DNA of 64,000 nucleotides from Weizmannia acidilactici (GCF_008974225.1 NZ_BKZR01000007.1:1-64000); one strand, 5' to 3'. Shown: positions 7,152 through 16,333, numbered from the stretch's first letter. A program made the numbers and translations. The notes: generated by a model from the letters alone, not told the origin.

Positions 7152-8576
7152 ATGAAAAAGAGAGTATGGATAACAGCCATTATCCTATTGGCTATCGTGA
7201 TCATCGGGGGTGCCGTTTTTTACAGTTGGCACGTGAAAAAGAGCGCGGAGCAAAAAGACGCGCAGCATCCTGCACTGCCGATTCCGGCGGTGCTTAAAGA
7301 CACCAATCCGGATCCGGATGTGGCGGATTTCACTTTAACCGCACAGCATGGCAAAAAAGAATTTATAGCTGGAAAAACGTCAACGACATACGGGTATAAC
7401 GGCAATTATTTAGGTCCTGTGATCAGGGTGAGAAAAGGCGAAAAGGTCAATATGACAGTAAAAAACGACTTAAAAGAAGTGACAACGGTACACTGGCATG
7501 GCCTTCTGGTACCGGGTTCCGCAGACGGAGGCCCACATAATACGATTTTGCCGGGCAAAACGTGGAAAGTCAGCTTTACCGTAAGCCAGCAGGCAGCCAC
7601 GCTTTGGTACCATCCGCACCCGATGGGAAAGACGGGTGAACAGGTTTATAAAGGCCTGGCCGGGCTGATTTATGTCGATGATCAAAATTCGGAGAAACTA
7701 GATATCCCGAAAGACTACGGAAAAAACGATTTTCCGCTCGTGCTGCAGGACCGCCGTTTTACGAAAAACGGGCAATTGTCCTATAAATTGGACATGAACG
7801 ACCAAGTATTCGGCTTTCAGGGCACGACCGAACTCGTCAACGGCGTAATCCAGCCGCAATTGACAGTCAAACGCGGTCTTGTCCGCCTCCGGATTTTAAA
7901 CGGCTCAAACGGCAGGACGTATAATCTGCACCTAAGCGGCAACCAAACATTTACGCAAATTGCATCTGACGGCGGGTTCCTTGCATCGCCGGTGAAAATG
8001 AAAAAACTGACACTTTCAGCCGGAGAGCGCGCGGAAATCCTTGTTGATTTTTCCAAGCTAAGAGACGGCGGTATGCTCCAGTTGAAAAACGGAAAAGAAA
8101 CGCTGATGTATTTTAAAGTTAAAGGCAAATACACAAAATCTTACAGCGTCCCAAGGAAACTTGCAACCATTAAGAAAATCCCGGATTCAAAAGCGGTCAA
8201 AACCCGCAAATTTGTGATGAGCGGCATGGGCCCGAATGTCAGCATCAACGGCAAGCAAATGGATATGAACCACATTGATGAAACAGTGAAACTGCATTCC
8301 ATCGAAATTTGGGAAATCAAAAACGCTTCAACTTCCATGGGGACGAAAAAAATGGTGCACCCGTTCCATGTCCACGGTGTCCAGTTCCAGATTTTGAGCA
8401 TAAACGGCAAAACGCCGCCTGCAAATGAGCAGGGCTGGAAAGATACAGTGCTCGTCAATCCGGGAGATACGGTGAAAGTGATAATGCGGTTCCCGTTTAA
8501 AGGCATTTATATGTATCACTGCCATATCCTCGAACATGAAGACCTTGGCATGATGGGGCAGTTTGAAGTGAAATAA
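7152..8576 (+). CDS. Membrane-anchored multicopper oxidase (CueO/CotA/bilirubin-oxidase type)
   Basis: The frame opens at 7056, but the start is ATG 7152 (RBS CAGGGGT), which gives the signal anchor MKKRVWITAIILLAIVIIGG and 474 residues. All four copper-binding segments are intact: HWHG at 114, HPH in WYHPHPMG at 154, HPFHVH at 403, and HCHILEHEDLGM at 456-467 with the type-1 Cys457 and axial Met467. Three cupredoxin domains are expected. Such enzymes oxidise phenolics, bilirubin, Cu(I) or Mn(II) with O2. Extracytoplasmic copper or oxidative stress defence is inferred. No copA or copper regulator lies beside it, so the substrate is open. Confidence 0.9.
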   Translation: MKKRVWITAIILLAIVIIGGAVFYSWHVKKSAEQKDAQHPALPIPAVLKDTNPDPDVADFTLTAQHGKKEFIAGKTSTTYGYNGNYLGPVIRVRKGEKVNMTVKNDLKEVTTVHWHGLLVPGSADGGPHNTILPGKTWKVSFTVSQQAATLWYHPHPMGKTGEQVYKGLAGLIYVDDQNSEKLDIPKDYGKNDFPLVLQDRRFTKNGQLSYKLDMNDQVFGFQGTTELVNGVIQPQLTVKRGLVRLRILNGSNGRTYNLHLSGNQTFTQIASDGGFLASPVKMKKLTLSAGERAEILVDFSKLRDGGMLQLKNGKETLMYFKVKGKYTKSYSVPRKLATIKKIPDSKAVKTRKFVMSGMGPNVSINGKQMDMNHIDETVKLHSIEIWEIKNASTSMGTKKMVHPFHVHGVQFQILSINGKTPPANEQGWKDTVLVNPGDTVKVIMRFPFKGIYMYHCHILEHEDLGMMGQFEVK

Positions 8577-8610
8577 GCCAGAAAGGGAGTTCTCGCAAAA
8601 GTCCTTTTTA

Positions 8611-8660
8611 AACAAGAAAACCCGTTGAGAAATTACTTTTTCTCAAAGGGTTTTCTTGTT
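8611..8660. terminator. Long inverted repeat, probable terminator
   Basis: Two 21-22-nt arms (8611-8631 and 8639-8660), beginning AACAAGAAAACCC and ending GGGTTTTCTTGTT, pair with one mismatch around a short loop. No long T run follows the arm, but each arm carries its own T/A tract, so termination in either direction is plausible. Confidence 0.6.
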
Positions 8661-8773
8661 TAGAGCAAAATTTTCCCGAGGAAACGGTTCAGAGAAGCTT
8701 TGTCAGGATCATTAGAGCAAAAATCTCTGGAGAAACGGCTTTGAGAAGCTGTGTCACGACCGTTAGAGCAAAA
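8660..8773. repeat. Degenerate tandem repeat, about 52 bp unit
   Basis: TTAGAGCAAAA starts at 8660, 8712 and 8763. The first two units also share GGAAACGG/AGAAACGG and GAGAAGCT-TGTCA. The third unit decays after its first 15 bp. It lies between the multicopper oxidase and the reverse-strand regulator. Confidence 0.7.
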
Positions 8774-8830
8774 TTCCTACTTAAATGGGGCTTTTGGGAC
8801 AGCTCCGTTACGCTTTCAGTGAAAAATCTT

Positions 8831-9916
8831 CTACTCCGCCAAATGTACCGCCAAATAAAACAGTGCAATGCCTTCCGCTGTTTTCGGATCAATGCCCGTG
8901 ACTTCGGTGATTTGCTTCAGCCTGTAATGGAGCGTATTAATATGCACATGGAGCTGAGCGGCTGTTTCTTTCAGCGACAGGTTGTTTGCAAGATAGGCTT
9001 GCAATGTTTCTGCGAGGCCCGCATGTTCCTGCAGTTTCGCGATTGTTTTTTGCAAATACTCCTGGCGCGCCTCTTCCGACACTTCTTCTATCAGCAGATC
9101 AAGGAGCAGGTCTTCATAAAACACAATACCGCCTTTTTTTCCGGCAACTTTCAAAGCTTTCTGTGCTTCTTTGAACGACTGGCGGATCACATATGTATCG
9201 GCTGTTTTTCCGACCCCGACTGCGCAATTTGGCGCAAATCGCCGCTTAAAATCTTCCAATTGCCCATAAAACCGTTCTTTTGAAAACGGCGCTTCCACGC
9301 TTTTCAGCAGCAAAAACAACCCCGGACCCCAGTGCACAATCATGTCGCGGTCCGTTTCAATATAGGATTGCAGCCGTTCAAATATTTCTGTTTCCCCCGA
9401 TGGCGGCACCGCCATTTTTAAAAAACAGCAGATGTGAGGCACCTGCATCGGAATCCCAAGCATCAGTCCCCGTTCAACGAAATGCTGGTCATACGCCTTT
9501 ACTGTCGCCCATTCGTAGAAATATGCCTCGAGCCCCCTCGTTTTGGACTGTGCTTGTTCAGCATGGACGGTTTCCTGAATAATAAGCTCCGTCAGCCGGC
9601 GGATCAGCTCCGCATAATGTTCGACTTCTTTCGGATTGCCGGTGACGCCGATAACGCCAATCGTCCTCCCTTCGAACCGGATCGGCATATTGATCCCCAT
9701 CCGCACCCCTTCCATTTGCGCCGCCATTTCTTCATCAATATACAATTTTTTGTTCGTTTGAAAAACTTTCTGTGCCCCCATATGGAAGTTTCCAATCCGG
9801 TCTTTTTGCGTCGAGGCCATGATCACCCCGTTTTCGTCCACAACAATAATATCCTCATCCATCACCGACTGCACTTCATTCACGATTTTTCCGGCAATTT
9901 TTGGAAACAACAGCAT
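8831..9916 (-). CDS. CdaR/PucR-type transcriptional regulator (probable glycolate operon regulator)
   Basis: This 361-residue protein is read from ATG 9916, which has RBS AAGGTGG five bases upstream. A GTG at 9925 is in frame but overlaps that RBS. The N-terminal 130 residues match the sugar-diacid recognition domain (KIVNEVQSVMDEDIIVVD), a GGDEF-like/CdaR middle region follows, and the C-terminus has the PucR-type helix-turn-helix (NNLSLKETAAQLHVHINTLHYRLK). It is divergent from glcD-glcF, like B. subtilis ysfB beside ysfC-ysfD. This suggests it senses glycolate or a related acid and activates that operon, which is inference from context. Confidence 0.85.
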   Translation of the reverse strand: MLLFPKIAGKIVNEVQSVMDEDIIVVDENGVIMASTQKDRIGNFHMGAQKVFQTNKKLYIDEEMAAQMEGVRMGINMPIRFEGRTIGVIGVTGNPKEVEHYAELIRRLTELIIQETVHAEQAQSKTRGLEAYFYEWATVKAYDQHFVERGLMLGIPMQVPHICCFLKMAVPPSGETEIFERLQSYIETDRDMIVHWGPGLFLLLKSVEAPFSKERFYGQLEDFKRRFAPNCAVGVGKTADTYVIRQSFKEAQKALKVAGKKGGIVFYEDLLLDLLIEEVSEEARQEYLQKTIAKLQEHAGLAETLQAYLANNLSLKETAAQLHVHINTLHYRLKQITEVTGIDPKTAEGIALFYLAVHLAE

Positions 9917-10083
9917 GTTGACCACCTTTGTATATAAATTTAAAAATCAACCAATAGTAACCGCTAAACTTTGTATTTTTATCTATATCATTCTTGCACT
10001 TTTAGCTTTATCATAAAATGAAGCACAAAACAATATTTTTCTCGTTAAAATATTGAAAATTTGCAGAACGGGGGGAAGGTTTG

Positions 10084-11493
10084 ATGATTCAAGCCGATAT
10101 AAAAGAAAAACTGCAGCAAATTGTTGGCCCGGAAAATTACGATGATTCGAAGGCGGGCAGGCTTGTGTATTCGTATGATGCAAGCCCGCAGTTTCAGTCA
10201 ATGCCGGATGCGGTCGTGGCGCCGCGCAATAAAGAAGAAGTGCAGAAAATCGTAAAAATTTGCAACAAACACCGGATTCCTATTGTGCCGCGCGGGTCGG
10301 GCTCCAACCTTTGTGCCGGCACATGCCCGATAGAAGGCGGCATCGTGCTGTTGTTTAAGCATATGAACAAGATTTTGGAAATTGATGAAGAAAATCTGAC
10401 GGTGACGGTGCAGCCCGGCGTCATTACGCTTGATATGATCAAAGCGGTTGAAGAAAAGGGGCTGTTTTACCCGCCGGACCCAAGTTCCATGAAAATCTCG
10501 ACGATCGGCGGCAATATAAATGAAAATTCGGGTGGCTTGCGCGGCTTGAAATACGGTGTGACGCGCGATTATGTGCTGGCGCTTGAAGCCGTGCTCGCAA
10601 ACGGTGAGATCATCCGCACCGGGGGCAAGCTGGCAAAAGATGTGGCCGGTTATGATTTGACGCGGCTTTTGGTCGGCTCGGAAGGTACTTTGGCCATTCT
10701 TACGGAAGCGACCTTGAAACTTGTGCCGATGCCGGAAACGAAAAAGACGATGCTTGCACTCTATCAGGATATCGAAGCGTGCGCGCAAACGGTATCCAAT
10801 ATTATCGCCAGCCGGATCATCCCGGCGACACTGGAATTTCTGGACCAGCCGACGCTGCAGGCGGTGGAAGCTTTTGCGCACATCGGGCTGCCTACGAATG
10901 TAAAAGCTGTGCTTTTAATTGAGCAGGATGGGCCGGAAGAAGTTGTTGAACGCGATATTGAAAAAATGGCGGAAATCTGCCGCGCAGAAAAGGCGGTGGA
11001 TGTCCAGGTGGCAAAGTCCCCTGAGCATGCGGAAGCGCTGATGACGGCAAGAAGGACCGCTTTATCCGCGCTCGCCCGGCTGAAACCGACAACGATTTTG
11101 GAAGATGCGACCGTGCCGCGCTCGGAAATTGCAAAAATGGTTGTCGCGATTAATGGGATTGCCGAAAAATACGGGCTCAATATCGGGACATTCGGCCATG
11201 CTGGGGACGGGAACCTGCACCCAACCTGCCTCGCCGATATCCGGGATAAAGATGAAATGGAGCGGGTAGAAAAAGCGTTTGCGGAAATTTTCCAAAAAGC
11301 GATTGAACTCGGCGGGACCATTACCGGTGAGCATGGCGTCGGCGTAGCAAAAGCGCCGTATTTGGAATGGAAGCTCGGGCATACAGGCATTGAAGTAATG
11401 AAGGCGATTAAAAATGCGCTTGATCCGAACCATATTTTAAATCCAGGCAAAGTCTTTGCAAAAGAAACAAATCGTGTGGTGATGATGAAATGA
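10084..11493 (+). CDS. glcD: Glycolate oxidase FAD-linked subunit GlcD
   Basis: This 469-residue protein starts at ATG 10084 after RBS GGGGGAAGG; a TTG one codon earlier is less likely. It belongs to the FAD-linked oxidase (PCMH/VAO) superfamily. The N-terminal FAD domain includes VPRGSGSNLCAGTCP and TIGGNINENSGGLRGLKYG, and the C-terminal cap carries GHAGDGNLHP and the conserved GEHGVG. It oxidises glycolate (or D-lactate-like 2-hydroxy acids) to the 2-oxo acid and passes electrons to GlcF. Its stop overlaps the glcF start by 4 bp (ATGA), indicating translational coupling. The substrate assignment rests on the glcDF plus CdaR context; D-lactate is a possible alternative. Confidence 0.88.
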   Translation: MIQADIKEKLQQIVGPENYDDSKAGRLVYSYDASPQFQSMPDAVVAPRNKEEVQKIVKICNKHRIPIVPRGSGSNLCAGTCPIEGGIVLLFKHMNKILEIDEENLTVTVQPGVITLDMIKAVEEKGLFYPPDPSSMKISTIGGNINENSGGLRGLKYGVTRDYVLALEAVLANGEIIRTGGKLAKDVAGYDLTRLLVGSEGTLAILTEATLKLVPMPETKKTMLALYQDIEACAQTVSNIIASRIIPATLEFLDQPTLQAVEAFAHIGLPTNVKAVLLIEQDGPEEVVERDIEKMAEICRAEKAVDVQVAKSPEHAEALMTARRTALSALARLKPTTILEDATVPRSEIAKMVVAINGIAEKYGLNIGTFGHAGDGNLHPTCLADIRDKDEMERVEKAFAEIFQKAIELGGTITGEHGVGVAKAPYLEWKLGHTGIEVMKAIKNALDPNHILNPGKVFAKETNRVVMMK

Positions 11494-12845
11494 TTACAGC
11501 AGAACAACAAAAGGAAATTCAGAAAAAATTTAAAGAACGGATGGATCAGGATCAGCTGCTCAACTGCATGCGATGCGGCTTCTGCCTGCCGTCATGCCCG
11601 ACGTATATTGAATCCGGATTCAAGGAATCCCATTCGCCGCGGGGGCGTATTGCATTAATGAAGGCGATGGTGGACGGAATAATTGAACCGGATGAAGATG
11701 TCGAACGCACATTGAATTTATGCCTCGGATGCCGGGCGTGCGAATCTGTGTGCCCGTCCGGCGTCAATTATGGGCATTTGCTGGAAGAAGCGCGCGACAT
11801 TATCCAACAGAGCAAGAAAAAGAAGCAGTCCCTGCCGGTGAAAGTGCTCCGCAAAGCGGTTTTTGAAGAGCTGTTCCTGCATCAGAACCGGATGCGATTT
11901 TTAACGGGGCTGATCGGGTTTTACCAGCGGAGCGGCCTGCAAAAAGTGGCGCATGCAACCGGCGCCTTGAAGCTTTTGCCGAAAAACCTTGCTTCCATGG
12001 AAAAAGTGCTGCCGAAAATCCCGACGATGAAAGAAATGAAACATCGCCCGTCGCACTTGATGCCAAAAAAAGACGTGAAAAAACGCGTCGCCTTTTTTAC
12101 TGGCTGCCTGATGGATACGATGTTTATGAAAACGAATGATGCGACGATGAAACTGCTCAAGATGGCAGGCTGTGAGATTGTCATCCCGCAAAACCAGGAA
12201 TGCTGCGGCGCGCTGCACGGGCACGGCGGTGAGAAAGAAATGGCAAAAGACCTGGCAAAGCGCAATATCCGGGCTTTTGAAGATCTGAATGTTGACTATA
12301 TTATTACGAACGCCGGGGGATGCGGCGCGTATTTAATTGACTACGGCAACCTTTTAAAAGATGACCCGGAATGGGCGGAACGGGCAGCCGAATTTTCAAG
12401 TAAAGTGAAAGATATTTCGGCTGTTCTTGTGGAATTGGGCTTCCATAAACGGAAACTCAGCTTGCCTGAGCAGGTAGTGACGTACCAGGATTCATGCCAT
12501 TTGCGCAATGTGATGAAAACTTTTTCGGAACCGCGGCTTTTGCTGAAGTCGATCGAAAATGTTGAGTACCGGGAAATGAAAGAAGCGGACCACTGCTGCG
12601 GATCAGCCGGGATTTACAATATTGTAGAATCTGAGATGTCAATGCAGATTTTAGACCATAAAATGGAAAATGCAAAAGCAACACACGCCGAAACGATTGT
12701 CACCGCCAACCCGGGCTGCCTTCTGCAGATGAAGCTCGGCATTGAACGGTTGGGCTTGTCCGGAAAAGTGCGTGCAGTGCATATTGCGGATCTGCTGCTT
12801 GAAGCGGTGGAGGCTGAAGCTGAAGCGGCGGCAGTTATTAAATAA
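11490..12845 (+). CDS. glcF: Glycolate oxidase iron-sulfur subunit GlcF
   Basis: This 451-residue protein overlaps glcD by 4 bp. Two [4Fe-4S] motifs, CMRCGFCLPSCP and CLGCRACESVCP, sit in the first 100 residues. Two CCG domains follow in the C-terminal half, with CCGALHGHGG and CCGSAGIYN, as in heterodisulfide-reductase-like subunits. It should take electrons from GlcD-bound FADH2 and deliver them to the quinone pool at the membrane. It is the last gene of the two-gene operon, followed by a hairpin. Confidence 0.9.
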   Translation: MITAEQQKEIQKKFKERMDQDQLLNCMRCGFCLPSCPTYIESGFKESHSPRGRIALMKAMVDGIIEPDEDVERTLNLCLGCRACESVCPSGVNYGHLLEEARDIIQQSKKKKQSLPVKVLRKAVFEELFLHQNRMRFLTGLIGFYQRSGLQKVAHATGALKLLPKNLASMEKVLPKIPTMKEMKHRPSHLMPKKDVKKRVAFFTGCLMDTMFMKTNDATMKLLKMAGCEIVIPQNQECCGALHGHGGEKEMAKDLAKRNIRAFEDLNVDYIITNAGGCGAYLIDYGNLLKDDPEWAERAAEFSSKVKDISAVLVELGFHKRKLSLPEQVVTYQDSCHLRNVMKTFSEPRLLLKSIENVEYREMKEADHCCGSAGIYNIVESEMSMQILDHKMENAKATHAETIVTANPGCLLQMKLGIERLGLSGKVRAVHIADLLLEAVEAEAEAAAVIK

Positions 12846-12861
12846 TCGCGATTGATTAAGG

Positions 12862-12895
12862 AAGCCGGATCGACTGACATTCGAACCGGCTTTAA
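12862..12895 (+). terminator. Terminator after glcF
   Basis: Arms AAGCCGG-TCGA (12862-12873) and TCGA-CCGGCTT (12881-12892) form a stem with one mismatch. Only three T residues follow, so termination may be partial. Confidence 0.6.
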
Positions 12896-12980
12896 TGGTA
12901 TTCAACCCTCTTATGCGTACTCAGCGGGCGGATGTTTTGTTAGAATGAGAGTATGTGAATTTTGATACGGAGGGTTTAAA

Positions 12981-13607
12981 ATGTTCGCAACTTTTCTTCA
13001 CGGTTTTATCCTTGCTTTCGGGCTGATTTTGCCGCTCGGCCCGCAAAATGTATTTGTGTTTAACCAGGGGGCGCTGCAGCCTAATTTCACAAAAAGCCTG
13101 CCGGTTGTCCTGACTGCCTCGCTTTGTGATACAGTGCTGATCTCGCTTGCTATTCTCGGCGTATCTGTCGTGATTCTTGAATTTTCCTGGCTGCAAATCG
13201 TGTTATACGGCATCGGCTTTTTCTTTCTGCTTTATATGGGGTGGTCGATTTGGCGGGCATCCCCGGCCAAAGAAAGCGGGCACGAACATACGCTGCCCGC
13301 AAAAAAGCAGATCGCCTTTGCTCTCTCGGTTTCACTGTTAAACCCGCATGCAATACTCGATACGATCGGTGTGATCGGCACGAGCGCGATTGCTTACACG
13401 GGCAATGCAAGGTGGGCTTTTGCCATTGCCTGCATCGCCGTTTCATGGATCTGGTTTTTCAGCCTCGCCGTTGCCGGAAGGGTCATGGGAAGTCTCGATA
13501 CAACAGGAAAATGTCTCGTGCGCATCAACAAAATTTCAGCACTCGTGATATGGGGTGTGGCCGTTTTGATTGCGAAAGAATTTTTAAAAGCATTCCACTT
13601 GATCTGA
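12981..13607 (+). CDS. LysE/ArgO-family amino-acid exporter
   Basis: This 208-residue membrane protein has RBS GGAGGG. About six transmembrane helices are visible. The N-terminal FGLILPLGPQNVFVFNQG is the LysE/ArgO signature, and SVSLLNPHAILDTIGVIG in the middle is the conserved NPH-containing segment. Members export basic amino acids such as lysine or arginine, driven by proton motive force. No LysG/ArgP-type regulator is adjacent. The substrate is inferred from the family alone. Confidence 0.85.
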   Translation: MFATFLHGFILAFGLILPLGPQNVFVFNQGALQPNFTKSLPVVLTASLCDTVLISLAILGVSVVILEFSWLQIVLYGIGFFFLLYMGWSIWRASPAKESGHEHTLPAKKQIAFALSVSLLNPHAILDTIGVIGTSAIAYTGNARWAFAIACIAVSWIWFFSLAVAGRVMGSLDTTGKCLVRINKISALVIWGVAVLIAKEFLKAFHLI

Positions 13608-13650
13608 AGACCTATTAAATCATGTTTCGACGGTGTTGTGTGCCAGGAAT

Positions 13651-13676
13651 CCAGCCAAGCTGGGGTCTTTTTTTTT
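13651..13676 (+). terminator. Terminator after the LysE-type gene
   Basis: The short stem CCAGC (13651-13655) / GCTGG (13659-13663) is followed by GGTC and nine T residues. The T run is convincing and the stem short. Confidence 0.6.
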
Positions 13677-13771
13677 AAAACGGATTTTAAGATTATCTTA
13701 AGCTTTTCCCATTACACTCATTTAAAATGGAAAAGCCCGGATAGAAAGGATGGTTCGATGAATCAGATGTG

Positions 13772-13994
13772 ATGTATTCTGTCGTTGTCCCGGTTTTCAA
13801 TGAAGCAGAAGTCATTCAATTGACGAACCGGCGCTTGAAAAAAGTGATGGACTGGGCCGGCAAACGATGAACTTTTTTTGTCAATGACGGCAGCAGGGAT
13901 GAAACAAAAGACAGGCTACATGATTGTCCGCGGCACATACGGGATACGCGAAATGAAACGCGAAACCACAAGCATCGGGCTCTTCAGCCAATAA
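13772..13994 (+). pseudogene. Remnant of a GT2 glycosyltransferase (YkcC-like)
   Basis: From ATG 13772 the frame reads MYSVVVPVFNEAEVIQLTNR, the classic GT2 start, then hits TGA at 13868. The same frame goes on with FFVNDGSRDET, the donor-binding DGS motif. From 13920 another frame reads YMIVRGTYGI and ends at TAA 13994, resembling the family's C-terminus. About two thirds of a normal 310-330 residue protein is missing, so an internal deletion, a stop codon and a frame change are all present. In B. subtilis ykcC lies directly upstream of the GT39 gene ykcB, the same order as here. Confidence 0.75.
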
Positions 13995-14021
13995 AAAATA
14001 CAGCAAAACAGGAGAATGAAG

Positions 14022-16139
14022 ATGATAAGCAAATGGAAAAACCGGATCGATTGCTGGCTGGCAGCAATACTCGCCTTCTCAGCCGTCTTAAATTTTTACA
14101 ATCTGCAAAATGCAGGTTCAAATGAATATTATACGGTTGCGGTCAAAAGCATGATGAAAAGTTTCCACGCTTTCTTTTATGCCTCATTCGACCCGGCCGG
14201 TTTTATTACGGTCGATAAGCCGCCGGTTGCATTATGGATACAAGTTTTAAGCGCAAAAATTTTCGGCTTGAGCGACTGGAGCGTGTTGTTTCCGGAAGCT
14301 TTGGCAGGCGTCCTCTCGGTATGGCTGATGTATGTGATTGTCAAGCCAAAGTTTGGGCGGACTGCAGCGCTCGTTTCCAGCCTTGTGCTCGCCTGTTCAC
14401 CGATTTTTGTCGCGGTCGTGCGTACAAACAATGTCGACAGCATTTTGATTTTGACGCTTCTCATCGCAGCATGGGCACTGATGAAAGCCGCAGATCAGGC
14501 GGAGTTCCGTTACTTGTTGCTGAGCATGGCGCTGGTCGGGGTCGGTTTTAATATCAAGATGCTGCAGGCCTATATGGTTCTTCTTGCGGTTTATCTGTTT
14601 TACTTGGTCGCAGCAAAAGTGAATTGGAAGAAAAAAATCCTTCATCTGGCTTCAGCGACAGTCATTTTGGCCGTCGTGTCGCTGTCATGGGCGGTAGTTG
14701 TCGATTCAATTCCGGCAAGCAAAAGGCCGTATATCGGCAGCAGCCAAACGAACTCTGTGCTGGAACTTGCTTTCGGGTATAACGGGATCCAGCGGCTGAC
14801 CGGAAACCAAAGCGGAGGAAATAAAGCGAATGCGGATAAAGCTTTAACATCCGCGCAAAACAGCAGCCAGTCTTCCTCAAGTACCGCGCAAAACGGAAAT
14901 TCTGGCACAAATGCGCAAAGAAACATGCCACAAATGCGGAACGGGCAGACGGGCGGCATGTTTGGGACAGGCACGCCGAGCATTTTCCGCCTTTTTCAAT
15001 CGGAGTTATCCGGCCAAATCAGCTGGCTCATGCCGTTTGTGCTGATGACTATGGTTGCGCTCGTTGTCAGCTGGCGGAAAACAAGGAAATTTACCATGCA
15101 GCATAAATTCGCTCTGTTCTGGCTCGCCTGGCTCCTGCCGATGATGGCGTTTTTCTCTGTGGCTCAATTTTTCCATCAGTATTATTTAAGCATGATGGGG
15201 CCTGCCATTGCAGCATTGGTCGGGATCGGCTGGACACTGCTTTGGGATTTTTACCAAAACGAAAAGGATTGGAAAAACTGGCTTCTGCCGGCGGGCGTGC
15301 TTGCAACGTTCCTTTTTGAGGCGCTCATCCTTTACCAAAATAAAGATTCCATTGATTCAATTTGGATTTTCTGTACAATTATGGCCGGGTTCGTGCTCGC
15401 CGTACTGCTGGCGATGAAGCACCAGCCGAAAACCGCCCGTATTTTTGGGATGCTCAGCCTTGTCGGAATGCTTGCCATGCCGTTTTACTGGACGGTGCTG
15501 ACGATTGGCAAAACGAATAACGCATCCACGCCGATAGCCGGGCCGGGCTCCGCTTCATTTGGAAAGGGAATGGCGATGGCTCGGGATGGCAATGTGCAGG
15601 AGCCCGGCGGCATGGCAGGAGGAAGTTTTAACGGTGATATGAGTAACCGCGGCCATATGCAGCCGCCGAATTTCGGTTCTTCGCTGAATCAGGATGCGGG
15701 GACGCCGCCAACAGGGAATGCATCCCAAGCAAAACAAGGCAATTTTGGCGAAAGACAGGTCAACACCAAACTGCTTTCTTATTTGAAAATGCATTACAAT
15801 GGTGAAACGTACTTTCTTGCAACGGAAAGCGCACAAACCGCCGAAGCATACATGTTGAAGACTGATTATGCTGTGATGGCAATGGGCGGCTTTTCCGGCA
15901 GCGACCCGGCATTGACGCCTGAGAAGCTCGAAAAAATGGTGAAGTCGGGCAAAGTGAAATATTTCTTAATCTCAGGTAACGATTTCCGCATGGGCGGCAG
16001 CCAAAGCAGCGTGACGAATTGGATCAAAACCCATTGCAAAAAAGTACCTGAGAGCGAATGGAAAGATAGTTCAAACAGCCAAACGAATTTTGGCGGTCAC
16101 TTTGGTGGCATCGAAACGTTGTATGTATATGAGGGATAA
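14022..16139 (+). CDS. GT39/ArnT-like membrane glycosyltransferase (YkcB-like)
   Basis: The likely start is ATG 14022 (705 residues), because the RBS AGGAG abuts an earlier ATG at 14016. It has many transmembrane helices. The first periplasmic loop reads GSNEYYTVAVKSM, typical of the ArnT/PMT-like YkcB group, and GFITVDKPPVALW follows. Two low-complexity extracytoplasmic stretches stand out: residues about 262-320, rich in Asn, Ser and Gln, and about 500-585, rich in Gly, Asn and Met. Such enzymes move a sugar from a polyprenyl-phosphate donor to an envelope acceptor. The donor-making partner upstream is broken, so activity may depend on another GT2 enzyme or be lost. Confidence 0.8.
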   Translation: MISKWKNRIDCWLAAILAFSAVLNFYNLQNAGSNEYYTVAVKSMMKSFHAFFYASFDPAGFITVDKPPVALWIQVLSAKIFGLSDWSVLFPEALAGVLSVWLMYVIVKPKFGRTAALVSSLVLACSPIFVAVVRTNNVDSILILTLLIAAWALMKAADQAEFRYLLLSMALVGVGFNIKMLQAYMVLLAVYLFYLVAAKVNWKKKILHLASATVILAVVSLSWAVVVDSIPASKRPYIGSSQTNSVLELAFGYNGIQRLTGNQSGGNKANADKALTSAQNSSQSSSSTAQNGNSGTNAQRNMPQMRNGQTGGMFGTGTPSIFRLFQSELSGQISWLMPFVLMTMVALVVSWRKTRKFTMQHKFALFWLAWLLPMMAFFSVAQFFHQYYLSMMGPAIAALVGIGWTLLWDFYQNEKDWKNWLLPAGVLATFLFEALILYQNKDSIDSIWIFCTIMAGFVLAVLLAMKHQPKTARIFGMLSLVGMLAMPFYWTVLTIGKTNNASTPIAGPGSASFGKGMAMARDGNVQEPGGMAGGSFNGDMSNRGHMQPPNFGSSLNQDAGTPPTGNASQAKQGNFGERQVNTKLLSYLKMHYNGETYFLATESAQTAEAYMLKTDYAVMAMGGFSGSDPALTPEKLEKMVKSGKVKYFLISGNDFRMGGSQSSVTNWIKTHCKKVPESEWKDSSNSQTNFGGHFGGIETLYVYEG

Positions 16140-16149
16140 ATTTTACCGA

Positions 16150-16178
16150 AACCGGCTCCGGGGATGGGCCGGTTTTTT
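16150..16178 (+). terminator. Terminator after the GT39 gene
   Basis: Stem AACCGG (16150-16155) / CCGGTT (16169-16174) followed by a T run. Confidence 0.75.
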
Positions 16179-16234
16179 GATCGGGGAATTTGTCATTTAC
16201 CTGCCTGAAAAACTGCAAACAATTGGATTTTTTG

Positions 16235-16262
16235 TTGAAACTTTCGCTAAAATTGTTATGAT
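16235..16262 (+). promoter_or_regulatory. Sigma-A promoter of the yqeG operon
   Basis: TTGAAA (16235-16240), a 16-bp spacer and TATGAT (16257-16262), about 100 bp before yqeG. Confidence 0.55.
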
Positions 16263-16298
16263 GAAAGAAACTTGAATGAACAGGAAACGGACAATATA

Positions 16299-16333
16299 CT
16301 CATAAACGGGCGCCCAAGCTTGCATCTTATGAG
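16299..16333 (+). promoter_or_regulatory. Leader hairpin overlapping the yqeG-region RBS
   Basis: CTCATAA (16299-16305) can pair with TTATGAG (16327-16333). The second arm includes the first bases of the GAGGAG ribosome binding site. The enclosed loop contains the self-complementary GGGCGCCC. A regulatory effect on translation is possible but unproven. Confidence 0.3.

Noticed and set aside
10198..10881. Long reverse-strand ORF of 227 codons inside glcD
   Set aside because: Shadow of glcD with no RBS and no recognisable domain; forward-strand codon use and motifs explain the region.
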